NCBI RefSeq assembly: GCF_023343835.1
Contig: NC_064436.1
Coordinates: 50,133,883-50,197,882, forward strand
Reading direction: 5' to 3'
DNA from: Lagopus muta
Lineage: Eukaryota > Chordata > Aves > Galliformes > Phasianidae
Length of the DNA: 64,000 nucleotides
The notes under the pieces are model-generated. The model did no database searches. It was not told where the DNA came from and saw nothing but the letters and a program-made list of their open reading frames with translations. The position numbers and the translations under genes are program-made. Shown here in pieces: positions 11,269-25,467 of the stretch; positions within the stretch are counted from its first letter, which is position 1, and every line of letters starts with the position of its first letter.

Positions 11269-14200
11269 CGTGAGCTGTTTGTTGTATGACATGGCTGTTA
11301 ACAATTTCACCTTAGCTGTAGCTTCTGAAAGGATATAAAACTTTTCCTACTTCATGCAGTCTAAAGATGCTAAGCTATTTTATTAGTTTTCACTTCATAT
11401 AGCATCTTGGAATACCAGTGAGAGATGGAAGAGTGGGACATTTTTTTTCTGTAGTACAGATTGACTGGCAGACACAGCACAATTAGAAAAACACACGTAG
11501 CCCTCACAATAGGGTGTTGTCTCAAATAGAGAAACGTTCTCATGACCCAGTGAGAGGGGAGGGGTAAGTAAGGGAAGAGAAGGAAGGATATTGTGGAAAT
11601 TGCATTCTTGGTTTGAATTTTTGTATTTGTTCTTCATTTTTGTGGTTTACCAGCTAACACAGGATGTATCCATTTCTTTTATGTTTCCACTTGGAATTTT
11701 TTTCTCTATTGTTAACTTCAAGCCACTTGTTCATGAGTAGCAGATATTTTCTGACTTCCACAGTTTGCATAACTCCTGGCAGGCAAGTGTTCTTGGTTCC
11801 TGTGTCAGCTGAAGGACCAAAACGGGCTTTTTCTTTCTTGTTTTGGACAGCTCTCAGTTTTCACATTGAAAGACAGACTTAATAACATTAGTCCAACAGA
11901 CAGGACAGCTAGAGAGGTGCCAGTTCTTTGCCAGTGTATTTTGGGTTGCTACCCTTTTCTTATGTGTTGCTCCACTTTTAGAGCCTCCATATGCAAGTTC
12001 TCTTGTCAGTTAAGCAATAAAAGACATGAACTTGAACTCATCCTTTATTATTCAACTTATTATTCAACTTAAGTTCTGACAAAATTGAGATATTAGATAC
12101 TTTCATATCAGATTTAAAGAGAAATGTGCACAGATTACTTTGGACCGACAACTTTAAGAATTGAATGGAGAACAATACTTTCAAGTATATTCTTCAAACC
12201 TGACATGACTTCCCTCACTGGGAAGCCCTCTTGACACTTAAGCACACTTACTAGGCCTATAACTTATAAAACTGTTGTAGAGATGGAGCGAGAGCGACTG
12301 TTTTGTTGCCCCAAGTTAAGGCAATATTCCCTTTGCCAGCCTTAGTTCTCCAAATCAGGAGCAGAAGATCTGAAGTAATTGCAACCCAAATACACTGGGA
12401 AAGTATCTGCCATGTCAGCCTACGTTGTAAGGATTATGGATAAGATTCCCAAAATGTCAAGCTTCTAAATCTGACTTCCAAATAAGTTGTTTCTCAAAAC
12501 TGCTGAGCCTGCAGCCATTCCAATTGAACGTTCAGGCCTGTAAATACATGACTGAGAGGCACAACAGCAGTATCAAAAGGGAAAGGCTGTCACTTAATGA
12601 CTGGAGCAGTTTGCTTTCATAGTACTCAGCTACGCTTCAGTCTATGCTGCTAGAGTTGAAATAATTGTTTTACAGCCAGCAGAACTGAGCTCACATGCAA
12701 AGAATTTATCTGATGTCTCACTGACTGAGGAAATAACATCTAAAACATGCTAAGCTGCTATTTTCACATTTGTTATAGAAATCTGCCCTAAGGGGAAGGC
12801 ATTGCTAAATACCTTTCTTCTCGTAAATAAATACATCTACAGTAAAGGGAATTCAAAAGAGGCAGACTCTCATTAGTGCAAATTATTTACTCTCGGTAGA
12901 GGAAATAAAGCACGTCCTACAGAATCCATAAAAATACTAAGAAATTTGTGTAGCAAGCCTTAAACTGACTTCAAAAAACTGCAAGAGTGAAATACCATCT
13001 TTTTAAATAGTTCAATCTTTAAACTTCAAAAAGTTTTAGTGACCGTGCGTAAGAATAGTTGCAAAAATTACTTCGGTTTTTCAAAAGCTTTTATTTCATT
13101 TTTCGTGTCTGGGTTCCAAAGGGAAAGAGCGCCCTCTTCTGGTCATAGCAGAAAATCACAGAAATAATGCCTGGTGCAGCGATTGCTGGCAGAACATTGG
13201 GAGTGTCCTGCCTGGTAATGAGGTGCTCCTCTTCCTATGATTCGACGGCAGGATTTGCTTCCATCTCTACAGTTGGGTAATAGAGAACAAAAGTCACTGA
13301 ATAAAAAGTATCAGCACCGCCCCTCATCCTCTGACAGCATTCCTGTTTCCATGATGTCACATTATCAACAAATGAAAATCAATACTGAGAGCCTCATGGC
13401 ACCTTCATGAATTTGGGAAATCACCTTATTTTGTGCACAGCCTTGAATTAAAGTTGCATTCAAGTAAATTTTACTTTCTGAACTCCTACTGTTAGCATAA
13501 AGAAAATGTCAGTAACTTATAACAACACACTTTAGTAAAGATCTAAACTTTGCTGTGGGTCTAGGACTTATGTTTTCTTTTCTACCCTGCCTAATCAAAC
13601 TGTTGAAAAGAATTAATGTCACCACTTCTGAAAACGACTCCACAACCATTCCTGTAATAACAGATTTTCCAGGTGCCATGTGCTAGCTCGGTAATGCAGA
13701 TATCTCTCTGGGTATTTGGCTCAACGCCCTCACAGCTTTACAAGTTGTCTGGAGTCTGGCTTTCTGATTAGCATAATTATGCTCTTTATTTATTTTACTT
13801 GCCAAATAGAATCAAAGCTACTACTTCCTGGCTGCCAGTATTTTGTAGGTGATTGGCTAGCCACAGACTGCTTTTTTTTTTTTTTCTTTTGCATAGGGGG
13901 ATTGCAAAGATACACAATGAAAAGCTGAAATTAAAGTATTGCAGCATCTTGGAATTCTACCCCACGTTGTGGAATGGGAATGAGTTGTGAAAAGGCTTGA
14001 ACACATCTTTCTTAAACAATGAGAACAGCTTCATAAAAATCACAAAGATTAATTATTTGCAAATATGCTCTGATTCATAATATTTGCCCCCTCCAGCACT
14101 ATGGTATGAGTAAGAGACATTTCTGCCTTGTACAGACACATTACTGTACAGTAACATACTGCTGTTGCATCGTAGCACAGTGTTATTATACAGGAAACTG

Positions 14201-14987
14201 TACGATTTCCTTTATAGACATGAGTATTTACTGGAACAAGACCTTCCTATCAAAACCACTATTAAAGGATTCTCAAACAATTCAGCATCAATAAATTACA
14301 TTATGCCTTTCTATTTAAAGATTTCCTTTAAAGATGACATAACATTCCTTCACCTAAAGACTTGCTTAAAAGTGATCATTTTTCATATAGATTATGCTTA
14401 ATAACTCTAAAGTAAACTAAATCTCATCTATTGCAAATATGTATCTACTCACATCATTGCTGCTGGCAAGCATATAGTGAAGGCACAATCATTTCTATCT
14501 TTCTGTTCCTGAAGCAGCAGCATGTAAGCTTGGCCAACAAACTGTCAGCAAGAAGATTACTGAGTATGCTGTTCTAAATTCTTAACTGAAATGCTTAAAT
14601 GTGGCATTCAGCTCATGCTTTAAAAGCAGAGCAGGCAAATACATGCACAGACACATAACTCAGTCCCCCATGCTGCACTTCGAGTTACAAAGTAGCCGCA
14701 GTTCTGAGCGCATCTCAAAGTGTGAGGCACATACATTTTGAGTGTTTTCTTTTTAAACACGTATCCTCTTATTTTCTTCCCCCCATACTGTGTGAGCAAC
14801 TTCTACTACACTTGGTATGAATAACTGATCATTTAAAAAATATTGATACAATTGTTTGCTTCCTTACTTCCAATTATTTTCACTGGAGTAGACTGGGGAC
14901 TGGGTGGAGAGATGCATCAAAGAAAAAGAAGCAGAGCTCTGGTGGGCAACAGAGGTATCTGAAGAACTATAGGGAGATTTGTATGGG
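11269..14987. other. Intergenic, no gene seen
   Basis: AT-rich sequence with only short, unsupported frames. It contains the candidate CTCF site at 13128 and a T run near 13872-13885. Confidence 0.6.
13128..13142 (-). promoter_or_regulatory. Candidate CTCF binding site
   Basis: Plus strand AGCGCCCTCTTCTGG differs at two positions from the reverse of the CTCF core CCAGCAGGGGGCGCT, both at tolerated positions. The forward motif is on the minus strand. It lies between the divergent PGM2 and RELL1 promoters. Motif evidence only. Confidence 0.45.
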
Positions 14988-15562
14988 GAAATCATAGAAT
15001 CATCAAGGTTGGAAAAGACCTCCAAGATCACCCAGTCCAATTGATGGTCCAACCATCCACCTATCACCGGTATTTCCCCACAAATCCATGTCCCTTAGTA
15101 CAACATTTACAATTTCCCTGTACACCTCCAGGGACAGTGACTCAGCCACCTCCTGTGCAGTCTGTTCCAGCATGCAGCCACCCTTTCAGAGAAGAAATTT
15201 TTCCTAAGATCCAAACTGAATCTCCACTGGAGCAACTTGAAGCCATTCTCTCTAGTCCTATTGCTAGCTATGCAGGAGAAGGGGCTTACCCTTCCTTGCC
15301 ACCACCTCCCTTCAGTCAGTTGTAGAGACCAATAAGGTCTCCCCTGAGCCTCCTCTCCCTCCAGACTGAACAATGCCAGCTCCCTCAGTCGCTCCTCATA
15401 AGGCCTGTGCTCCAGCCCCCTCCCCAGCTTCATTGCCCTTCTCTGGGCACACTCCAGGGCATCGATATCTTCCTCACAGTGAGGGGCTCAAAACTGAACA
15501 CAGTACTCGAGGTGTGGGCCCCACCAGTGCTGAGTACAGAGGAATGATCACTTCCCTGCTGA
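14988..15562 (-). mobile_element. CR1 LINE, 3' fragment, minus orientation
   Basis: Begins ATCATAGAATCATCAAGGTT (CR1 3' end read backwards), followed by GGAAAAGACCTCCAAGATCA, CTCCTCATAAGGCCTGTGCT and GTACTCGAGGTGTGGGCCCC. Broken reading frame. Confidence 0.93.
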
Positions 15563-16185
15563 AAGAGACAGGGAAAAGACAGATACATCAGAAGGGTTAG
15601 CAGGGGAGTGTTTAGGAAACTGATGGGATTTATGAGGGGGGCTGGATTTACCAGGATACACCAAGGTGCCCTCTGAAGGGACAGAAGCTGGGTGGGGACA
15701 GCAGGAGCTGAAGCAACAAAGGAGTGCCTGCAGAGGGATTTGGGCAGGAAGCAGCAAGGTACCTTAGGGGTGTCAGTAGGAAGTGATGGAGCAAATAAAG
15801 GTGGGGGCAAGGTGTGGTTTTGGTGAGAATTGCTGAGGGATCTTAGTGACAAAATGCTGCATGGTCCAGCCTGTGCTACTCGGAGATGACATCACCAGCA
15901 CGTCAATGGGAAATGCAGAAGTATCTCCAAGAAGGGTGAGGGCACGGCCTGGGCAAGCTGGGGCACCTAGGAGGCCCAGCTCCTGTATTCAGGAGGAAGC
16001 ATGGAGATACCTGAGGATAAGTGGCCAGCACAGCCATTTTGTTGGGTGACCCCTGAGGCTACACACGAAGAGCAGGAGCCAGATGGTTGCAGCTGTGATG
16101 GCACCCTGTAGGAGATCAGCCAGCACAGTGGGAATGCCCCACAGGCCGGGCAGCCACAGTACTTGGGAGGAAATACATGGCATTC
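15563..16185. other. GC/G-rich block of unknown nature
   Basis: Purine- and G-rich sequence with scattered CpGs, directly abutting the CR1 copy and unlike the AT-rich flanks. It may be an unrecognised repeat (for example a decayed LTR) but I see no clear termini, primer-binding site or coding frame. Confidence 0.3.
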
Positions 16186-19100
16186 TAAAGAAAAGATAGT
16201 GCTGTTATTTTAGGGAAAACTGTTGCTGGGTCACAAATCTGTGCCAGCAGGCTGACAAGAACAAGGACAAGCCTTACAGAGGGTGAAAGTCAGGGCTTGC
16301 TGGCTGTTACCAAGTTAACCAGGGCTGTGCCTGGGAGTCTCTCACCATTTGTCAGCCCTCTGCACCCCTCATACTTTTGGGGAGAGCATGGCAGGGCTTG
16401 AGCTAGAAATGTGTATGCTTATTTTGTTTTTGTGGAAGAAAAAAACTCCTTTCAAATAAGCACAGTTGCATAGCCACAGCAGGGGCACTTCTAACTATAG
16501 CAAAGAAACTTAAACCCTGTCTCTCATCAACAACGTCTTCCTTCCTTAGGGTTATTCTTCTCCTAATTTAGTCTGCTGATACTCTTAAGGTCAATATGTT
16601 TGAAAACTGTTACGGCACAAAGCAATACTTCCACAGATTCTGATTCCAAAGCAAATCTTCCCCTTAAATCGCTCATTTTCATCCAGGAGTCTAAGTACTA
16701 GCAGGTCTGATATGCACATTTCTGCATATTATATCTCAGGATGCTTCTCACTGAGGAATTTCTGTTCTGCTCAGTGAAATGTGTACATTTACACTCCGCA
16801 CTCCTTAAGGCACAGTTTTAGCATGCTTTAAGTTTAGACACAATATAAAAGTTTGGGGTAAACCAAGAAGGAAATTCAAGCAAAAAATCTAAAAGCCAAA
16901 ATGCATACAAGACTAGAACTGGGCTCAGTTTCAGCTCTGAGCAAAGCGTTGCTTCATTTTGGTTTTTCATTTCATCTATTTTAGACTACAAAACAGATGA
17001 ATCCTAGAAGTATATTTGAACACTGACACTGCATTCAGAGATCGCAATATTTAAAATCATCTCATGAAACCATATATATTTACAGGAAAAACAGTGGCTT
17101 TGAAGAGAAGTAGTATGGACTCTAATAAGAGGAAAAAGACTAAGAAATCTGTCATGAGAGCTCTGAAATCCAAAAGCTGACAAAAAGTTTGAAAAAAGTT
17201 ATGAAAAAGCTCCAGCCAGGGCATATTTTAATTACTAGAATTGATACTCATCACTATTTCCAAAATTATTTCATTAAAAAACCCAACTCTCCCTGCCTCG
17301 CTTTTTCCCACTGCAGACAAAAAATCAATCTTGTATTAACTGACAGCCATCATGCTTCTGAAATATCTATGTTTTGTTGTTTATTCAATACAACTTCAAC
17401 TGGAGCTCTAGACAAGCTAACTTCATGTGGCACCTATGATTCTCCTAGCTTAGAAGCTTATTTTAACGTGGATCTGATGCCAATACTGAAAATAGCAAAG
17501 CATGTGTTTTTGAAGTAATGTGCAAATTACAATGAACTGTTAACTAAGTTTATAGGGTAGCAGTGGATAGGCTAGCAGCCTTTTAAACGAGATGCCTTTT
17601 CTCCACTCTAACTCGGAAATGACTCAGAGATTAAACTTTGCCTTACACTGTGCATACTACTAGCACCTAAAGTTTATCAGACAGACTTTGATGCAATAAC
17701 TTATTTCTTGCAGACCGAAGCTGCTCATGGAAACAGTGAGCCATAATTCCCATTTCACATTTACTGGAAGGTTCATAAGCTGCTGAGAAGCTTTTTGAAT
17801 TGCTACATTGGCTTGCAGGTTCCCATCATGTCAGCCAGCACCAAGGCACCAATTATACAGTCAACATCACTGATAAAGTGGAGAAATTTTGTTTGACAAA
17901 GAAAGGCGCACTGACCATAGCATGAAGAAACAAAGACCTCTCTTCATCTTTATTGGATACATTTGCAGGCGTAGCCATTTGTCCAGACATAAACATAAAC
18001 ATACAGAAACAATAAACATACAGAAGTCAGAAAGCAGAAAAAGAGTGGAAGAAAGAGAGAAGGACTGAATGAAACCAAATCCCAGGGGTCAACAGGGCAC
18101 TTCTCCACAGTTACTTACCATAGAAGTATTTTCTCTTAATCATGCACTGGAAGTATTATTAGAACACTGAAACAGTAAGTTCAACTTCACTTTCTTGTAC
18201 AACAGGGGGGAAAAAATCACAAAACACACAAAGGAGTAAAGTAATCCCTTCCCTCCCTGCATTCAACGCCCTCAGTTAGCCTGAAAATGCTGCCACCTAA
18301 CATTGCTCAAAAAGACCATAAGCAGTTCTTAGTTTGACAAGCAAGAATTATATTTCAATATTTCCTCAGCTGATTAGACCACAAGCCCTTTGCACAACTA
18401 TATTGGAGCTCTAACCTTTCAGTTGCTAAAATAAACCCATGTTCCTATTTTAAGATGTAGAGTTCCTTCCTCTGCAATGCTCAGCTGAACTAATCTTGAT
18501 GCCCAGCCTTAGCAACATACTGCCTACCTTAGGAAGTTATGGACTTTGAGTCACAAAGCTAAATCTGTTCTGTAAAAGCCAGAGCTTTCCAGGCTCTTTC
18601 TGAAGTCACAACCTGAACTGATTGCTATTGTTTTTTCTTTGGATAGACAAACATGCACCCAGCATTTCTCCTGAAGCAACGTAGCCTGCTTCAGAAAACT
18701 CCTGGTTTCATTTAACCCCTTTTAGTTCCCACTCACTCCCCTGGATTCCTCAAGCACTATAATGCTGTGACTGCTATGTGTTTCCATATGAGCTGGGGTG
18801 ACAACTACTGACATGCCAATTAATCAGCTTTTGCCGCCCTTCCTGTTACTCTGATCACAGTTACTCTGATCATCAGCTAATACTGTAACAGCCCCCCACA
18901 AATCACCACATTTATCAGTAGTCTTCTAATAGAAAAATCCATCAAATTACTGTTACTCATCTGCTAGATGTCAGGTGCTTTTAAACTATAACTAACATGA
19001 AAGACAGAGTAAGGAGCTCTGTGCTTATTTTGAAGACAAATCAGAGCTTGCAGCAATGCAGACTTCAGGAGTAGCTCTCAGACCTTCACTGGTACTCCAG

Positions 19101-21109
19101 TTTTGTGCCTCCCTCCTGCTTCCAGGCCCTCCCACTCCATTCAACAGCCTCTTGACAGAAGGGAGGAGGATGAGCTGAGAGGGATAAAGCATGAAGAATC
19201 AATGCTGGGTTTGCATGCTGTTACCCTTCAAATATTATCTGCTCTCAACAGAGCTTACCAGCTTTTACTTTTATTTCAAAAAAAAGAGTATTTCATTTTA
19301 AAAGGCAGAACATCAGAATTCCTTACATGGAAGAATCAAGCAAAGGCTATGACCTTTTGCAGCAATACTATTGTGGTTTGGTTTGCACTCTGTTGTTAGT
19401 GTTGCATATGGACAAACGTCACTAGGAAAAAAGCCTTTGCTTTTCTTTCCCAGTCAAAATATTTTGAAGTTTCGCAGAAAAACTCAACAGGATCTTCTTG
19501 CTTTTAATCAAAGGACCTCAGCAGCTCAGACAAGATGACGTTTTATAAATATCAGGTGGCAATCCTGAAGATGGCTTCTATTTGTCATGTGCTATCACCA
19601 GGAGCAAATATTTAGAGATACAAAGTCTTTTGTTTACTTAATGCTCTTGAGAGGTGCTCAGGAACAAGTTAAATGTTTACCTTAAGAGGCTTAAATAAAG
19701 GTCAAAGGAATCCTTAGGAAAGAAAACGTATCGTACCATTTTCTACTGATATGTTCCCTGTAGAGGAATACATGAATCTGTGACTTTTACCTAACATATT
19801 TCATATGATAATATATAATACATTATGTATAATATAAATCATAGTACATGATATAAGATTAAACATTAAAATACATGTTACATATATATTGCACCATATT
19901 ATGTATTATAATACATTATATCAATTTAGGCACTAATGTAGTTCTAGTCAATTACTTTCCTGAGGAAGGATGGGTTAAATATTGTTCCTGTATTACTGAC
20001 AGTAAACATGCTGTATGTATGGAGCATGCTGTGACCAAATTCAACTCCAAGACATTTTCATAATAACTTATCATACATCTTTTAAAAACCTGTGAAAGAC
20101 AGTAAGCTTAAATCGCGCGTTAAGAATTAGTGATAGGGCAGAGTAACCAAGACAACAAATAAGAGCGTGTGCTCTGCACAAGATACAGAACATGAACAGC
20201 TCCTTTATCTGCTCTTGTTTGATAACACATCCCATTGGTTTCCTTTCCATGCAGACTTACACTAGCAAAGAGTGTGTAAGCAGAATTTTTGGAGTTCGCC
20301 ACTATAAATTTTTTTTAAAGCATGGCATCAATGACAGATGAAGTCTGCAATGATCCTAATTTAACCAGGGAAAGCTCAAGAAGATGACTTTTGATCTAAG
20401 GCACCAGGATCATCCTTATCATCAAAACAACATCTTGCAAACACCACAGCACTACAATCAATTTTACTTGCTGATCCTTCTTTGCTCCAGAGTTACTGTC
20501 AGCACTCCTGCTGGCCTTTGTCACTACTTGTCTTCTGATTACACATTTCTGTTCCAAGTGAAAATTCTCATTTATCTAAAGCAAAATGACTGGAAGATTG
20601 TCTACAATTAAAACATTATGGAAAAAGAGCAGACTTCCAGAATTACAGATTTTAGATTTAAGTTTTATGAAACACTAACTTTTCATGAGCTGTTCAACAA
20701 AATATTTTTACTCATGCCTCAGATTTATCCTATATGAAAAAGCTGTGAAAAACTTGACAGTCCTCTCAGTCAGGGAAAACTTGCTGACCAGCTTTGGGAT
20801 GCCATTTTTTCCATGTAGAAATTTTCACTAGACTATGAACCACTTGCTCCTACAACCACCATCCATCCCTCTATTCCCTCAGAATATTCAAAACTGAATT
20901 GACTCCTGAATCAACCTCTCTTCTGATCCAGATTCCCAGGTAGCTGATCCAAGAAGGTATTCTCAATGCAGTTGTAAATTCACACCAGAAATCAGATAGG
21001 ATTCCACTGTCTGTTTTCATAACAGCCCTTGACAGTAACTCTTCTGCCTCTTTCACCTGCATAATTTGTGCAGTCATCATGGAGTAACCTAACAGCTTGA
21101 ACTTGACAT
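16186..21109. other. Intergenic, no gene seen
   Basis: AT-rich. Includes a 13-base direct repeat GTTACTCTGATCA at 18845-18857 and 18860-18872, and a very AT-rich, self-complementary stretch at about 19806-19921. The longest frame (17189-17518, plus) has no recognisable homology or codon signal. Confidence 0.6.
19806..19921. repeat. AT-rich low complexity with palindromes
   Basis: Nearly pure A/T sequence with repeated TACATTAT/ATAATGTA-like words, including a perfect 16-base palindrome ATGTATTATAATACAT at 19901-19916. Confidence 0.7.
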
Positions 21110-21465
21110 GTTCAGAGAGACTGAGGGAACTGGTTTTGTTCAGCTTGACAAGTTAGAAAGATCACAGCCTTCCGATGTCTAAAAATGTAGCTATAGAGGA
21201 GCTGAAGGTACTTTCTTTACAAGGATGCATGACGGTGTAATAGGAGGCAACAGGCACAAGTTAATGCGGGAAGAGATCTATCTGGATACAAGGAAAAGAT
21301 TCTCCATCCTAAAAAACATGCAAACCAGAATGGATGGAATCGTATTCACTGGAAGCAGCTGAGCCAAGGCCCTGGCAATTGTAATTTCAGGCCCCACTCA
21401 ACAGAAGGCCAGCCTACATGGTCTCCGGGTATCCCTTCCAAACAAGACTTTCTGTGATTTAGTGG
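21110..21465 (+). mobile_element. CR1 LINE, old diverged fragment
   Basis: Diverged but recognisable order of CR1 3' segments: CTGGTTTTGTTCAGCTTG, ACAAGGATGCATGACGG, GGAAGAGATCTATCTGGATA, GGAATCGTATTCACTGGAAG and CCTTCCAAACAAGACTTTCT. Older than the other copies. Confidence 0.65.
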
Positions 21466-22925
21466 AACAGGCTGAGCACTGCTCACACAGCTTGTTAAAC
21501 AGAACTATGTTTTTTATTACATTACTGTACCTTCCTTCCCCATTTATTTCTCTGAGACTTCCCCTTTCAGCTCCAATCACCAGCTACTCAATTACTCAGT
21601 TAAAGACCTGATCTTGCTTTTGACATCCCCAATAAAATATCAGAAGAGCAGCATAAGAGTTACTGCAAGATGCTGCTCTGCTCTGAAAGTTACTGCACAG
21701 CTTGGAGGCAAGATAAGGAACTATGGAAATTCTCAGTATTCATAACACTTCCTAACAGAAAAGAACCAAAAATAATACCTATCATATTTTATTTAACAAG
21801 TATCCATACAACTATGGATCATATATCTTACTGCATTCCAGCTTTTATGTTTCTAATTTTGTGCATTTCCAGGCTGTAAAGGATAGATGACCTACCAGGG
21901 ATTATACATATAAATAGAACAATTGTTGAAAACATACTGAATGCTGGTATTCAGATCAAATCTACTCCCTTCCCATACAGTTTTTGATTTGCACATGGCT
22001 TCTCACCTTACATAAAAAGCAGTTGAAATAAACAGGTCTAGCAAGATTTGAAGCTTATCTCAGCAGATCTATGCTTGAACTAGTTTCCAAGAGAACTCCT
22101 CGCGTGTAGACTTGATGAAGCCTATTTTCATAAAGCAAAGCGTAGTTCTGATTGTTGGAAGAAATAAAGCTTATCCACAGCATACTAAGACAATGTAATT
22201 TAGTTTGTTTAGATTGTTTACTTGTCTGTGGAATTTGTTATCTAAACATGCTTAAAGACATTAAATATGGAGCTAGTAGACAACTAAAATGAGAAGTCTG
22301 ATCATATCAAGCCAACAGATTACCTTCCAGATTTTCATGCCATGAAAATTTCTGAGAAATCATTACCACTCTAGCATGACATTTCTCTTTAATAGTTACA
22401 GCCTCAGTATTATTCTGAAGGAATGTATTACACCAACTGTACAGCCAGAGTGCTCAAATTAAAGTAGGACTTTTTATAAGGAAGTGAACCTCTCAGCTAA
22501 CAATTGAAGCACTTAAATTCCTTTGTAAGACCTCTCTCTTGGAGGGCCACATTCTGTCTTTTTCCAGGAAACACAGTTTGTAAGTCCTGAAACGGAATTC
22601 TTAGATTTCCTGAGAAATGTTACTTCCAAGTGACTAATTACTGAAAAAGCAGTTTCCAGTTTGAAGATTTAGTAATCTTCAGAAGTAGCTACTGGTATAT
22701 AGTGAAGCTTAAACACTGTTACAGGCCAGAATTGTAACTCTTGAGGATCAAAGCTAAACAGATATATCTATGCTGTGTCTCTGTACTTGTTCACTGGCCT
22801 TAAGTATGTTCATAGTCTGGATTTTGTGACTTACATAATCTTCAGAAGGTTATTGATAATCAAGCCTCCAAAGCTAAGGCAACTTCAAATTTAGAAAAGA
22901 TTAATATAATCCTATTAATAGAATA

Positions 22926-22928
<3 letters not shown>
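21466..22928. other. Intergenic, nothing recognised
   Basis: AT-rich sequence without recognisable genes or repeat families. Confidence 0.6.

Positions 22929-22975
<47 letters not shown>
22929..22975. repeat. (AT)23 microsatellite
   Basis: 47 bases of uninterrupted AT dinucleotides; likely length-polymorphic. Confidence 0.97.
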
Positions 22976-22977
<2 letters not shown>

Positions 22978-25320
22978 TAAAGGGAAATTTAGATACGTAT
23001 TGCTTCATGCACGTAGATGTGTGGATGTGTCATTTCTGATAAGGTCATGGACAAAGCCAACTCCTTCATGCCTAGTGACTTCAGGTAAGGCTACCAGGTT
23101 TTCTTGGTTTTCCACTCACCATTAAATTCCACAATGATATTGTTCACCTGTGACAAATTAAGATTAATTCATAATAATTTAATGGCATGGAATATGAACC
23201 AGCACATTTTGGTTTCATTATTATAGGCCTTTGTTTCAGGTTTCATTTGCTTAAGATAAGCATTACAACACAAAACCTTAATGTAGCATTTATAAAATTA
23301 ATTTACTTACTAGCTATTGTGTAAAAAGTTCCTTAACCACCGTGCCAGTGTAAAACCAAGGTAAAAGCTGTCCTCTGTGGGGATTTGGTCTACTCTGCGC
23401 TACTTCCATTTCTGCTTCTACCACACACACAAACCAAGAAAGCCACACTACCTTGTATACTCAATAATAATGTGGTTCTCCACAGCATTCGAAACCAACA
23501 GGCTTCTTACACAACTTCTTTCAGTTCAGGATGGACTAAGCTGTTCTCATAGCCTTTCTTTCAAGCTCAGATCTTGCTGTGGTACTTCCCCAAGTTCCTT
23601 TTTTTAAAACCTGTGTTCTAGGAGACTGGTTTAACAATAACATAGAAACCCTTATATTCCACCAATGTCTGAAGATCAGGAGGCCCCTGAGCGTCCTAAG
23701 ATCCACAGCAGACTTTAAATTTCCAAGTATTTGAAAAAAGCACCTCTGTTTTGATGCTTAGGACTAGCTGATATCAAGTCATGCCCAAACCTGATCAGAA
23801 TCAGGAACATCAACATTCTTATCTGTAGTCCCATGAAGAGAGCTTTAACTATCAGGACCTGCCTGGGAACACCTACTAAGTACCAACAGGATCTGGTATC
23901 TCTGGAAACAGTGACAACCACAGCAGTTCAAAGAATTAAAACTAATTGTACCACCACTCTCTTTGTTCCCCACCGTAATCACTCTGATGTTAAGGGTTGG
24001 CAGCCTGGAGGGATGTGCTAGGTTCCAGTTCTTGTTCTCAGTAGTTTCTTTTAATCCACACAGAGAGGATTATAAAGTATTGGCTCAATCCTTGGGACAA
24101 TGTCTGCAGTTTAGCTGTCTTTTTTTTCAAGCTTAAGCAGCCTAATTAAGTAGCTTAATTACTTGGCTCCAGAACCAAGTCTTTTTCTATTCTCTCTGGT
24201 CCAACAAAACAAATTTTATTCTAATTAGGGGGACCCAGAATAAACAAAGGGGAAACAGTTCTAAGTCAAAAATCTAGAGGTTAAATCACTTTTTCAAATG
24301 GCAAAAACCACAGTCTAATGCAATCTAATTGTATTGGGGAACAGACCATGAAAGGGATAGAAACAGAGAGAAAGGGAGGCCACATCTAAAGAAACACTAC
24401 CTGAGTATTCTGCTTACTCATATATTCTCAACCTGACAGAATTGAAACTCAGGGAAATTGACAAATTATTTGCTATAAAGCTTCGAACTCAAGAGTAGAA
24501 CTACAGTATCTTCACAGTTCTGTAGAGTTGAGAAGCTTCTTTTTCCATGTGAGGCAGCAGCCTTCAGAAATAAATTTACTTTCACCAGCAAACATAGTAG
24601 CACACAGGGCAAAGTACAAAGCAATATGCAACTAGGAGATAGTTTCAACTAGCTTGCTGGTCACAACTACTTCCTGTCTAATGATTTAATAAACTGCTTT
24701 GAGTCTTAGGCGTTGTTTCCAAGGTAAGTTATACTGCCTGAGCTCAGGCATTTTGTTTCAGGTTAAGTGCTGTTTGGCTTTTTGTTTGTTTGCTTTGTAA
24801 TTTCTCATAAACAAATACTTAAGACTTTCTTGTCCTCATATTTTGTTATGCATGTTAAGAAGCAGTCTGAGCCCTATAAAAACTTTTAACTGCTGTGATG
24901 TGAATGAGGAATTGAGCCTCTGGACATATAAAAGGTCCATCAGAAAACCAATACTTAAACTTGAATTTCACGAGTGCTTACAACCTGGCTCATGAAGTTA
25001 CTTTTCTTCTCCCTATCATTGCTAATCTTAATATTTCTCCTACAGTTCTACATCAATGCTTTATTCACGGTGGCCTACAAAGCAAAACACCATCAGTTGA
25101 GTTAGTGCTATCAAAAGATACCTTTCTGATTGCGACAGTGTAACACAGTAGAAAGGGAAGCACTAAGAACATAGTAGCAAAGTCCTGGGCTACAGCAAGA
25201 AAAAACATGCTAAAATATAGCAGCTACAGACACAGAAGCAAAGCAACAAATCTACTAACCTTTGGAAGGCCTCAGGCACATAGGGAGCTCCAACAAAGCA
25301 GAATTGCCTTCACTGCCTGC
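22976..25320. other. Intergenic, nothing recognised
   Basis: AT-rich sequence with short unsupported open frames only. Confidence 0.6.
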
Positions 25321-25466
25321 CCTTAAATGAGGTCTGGAAGGAGTGGCTCCTGGCTCCACCCCTTCTGGTCACACAGATGCACTGCATGCGCCTGAGCTCT
25401 CCTGGGTTGGCCCTGCCTTCCCACCAGGTGCTCAGTTACTGCTTCAAGCAGTACAACTCTCCCCTC

Positions 25467-25467
<1 letters not shown>

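Noticed and set aside
15041-15852. Open frames of 94-140 codons in and beside the CR1 at 15 kb
   Set aside because: They are CR1-derived or lie in the adjacent G-rich block; no intact ORF2 domain.
17189-17518. 109-codon plus-strand open frame between PGM2 and RELL1
   Set aside because: No recognisable domain, no splice or promoter context, and length expected by chance in this much AT-rich DNA.
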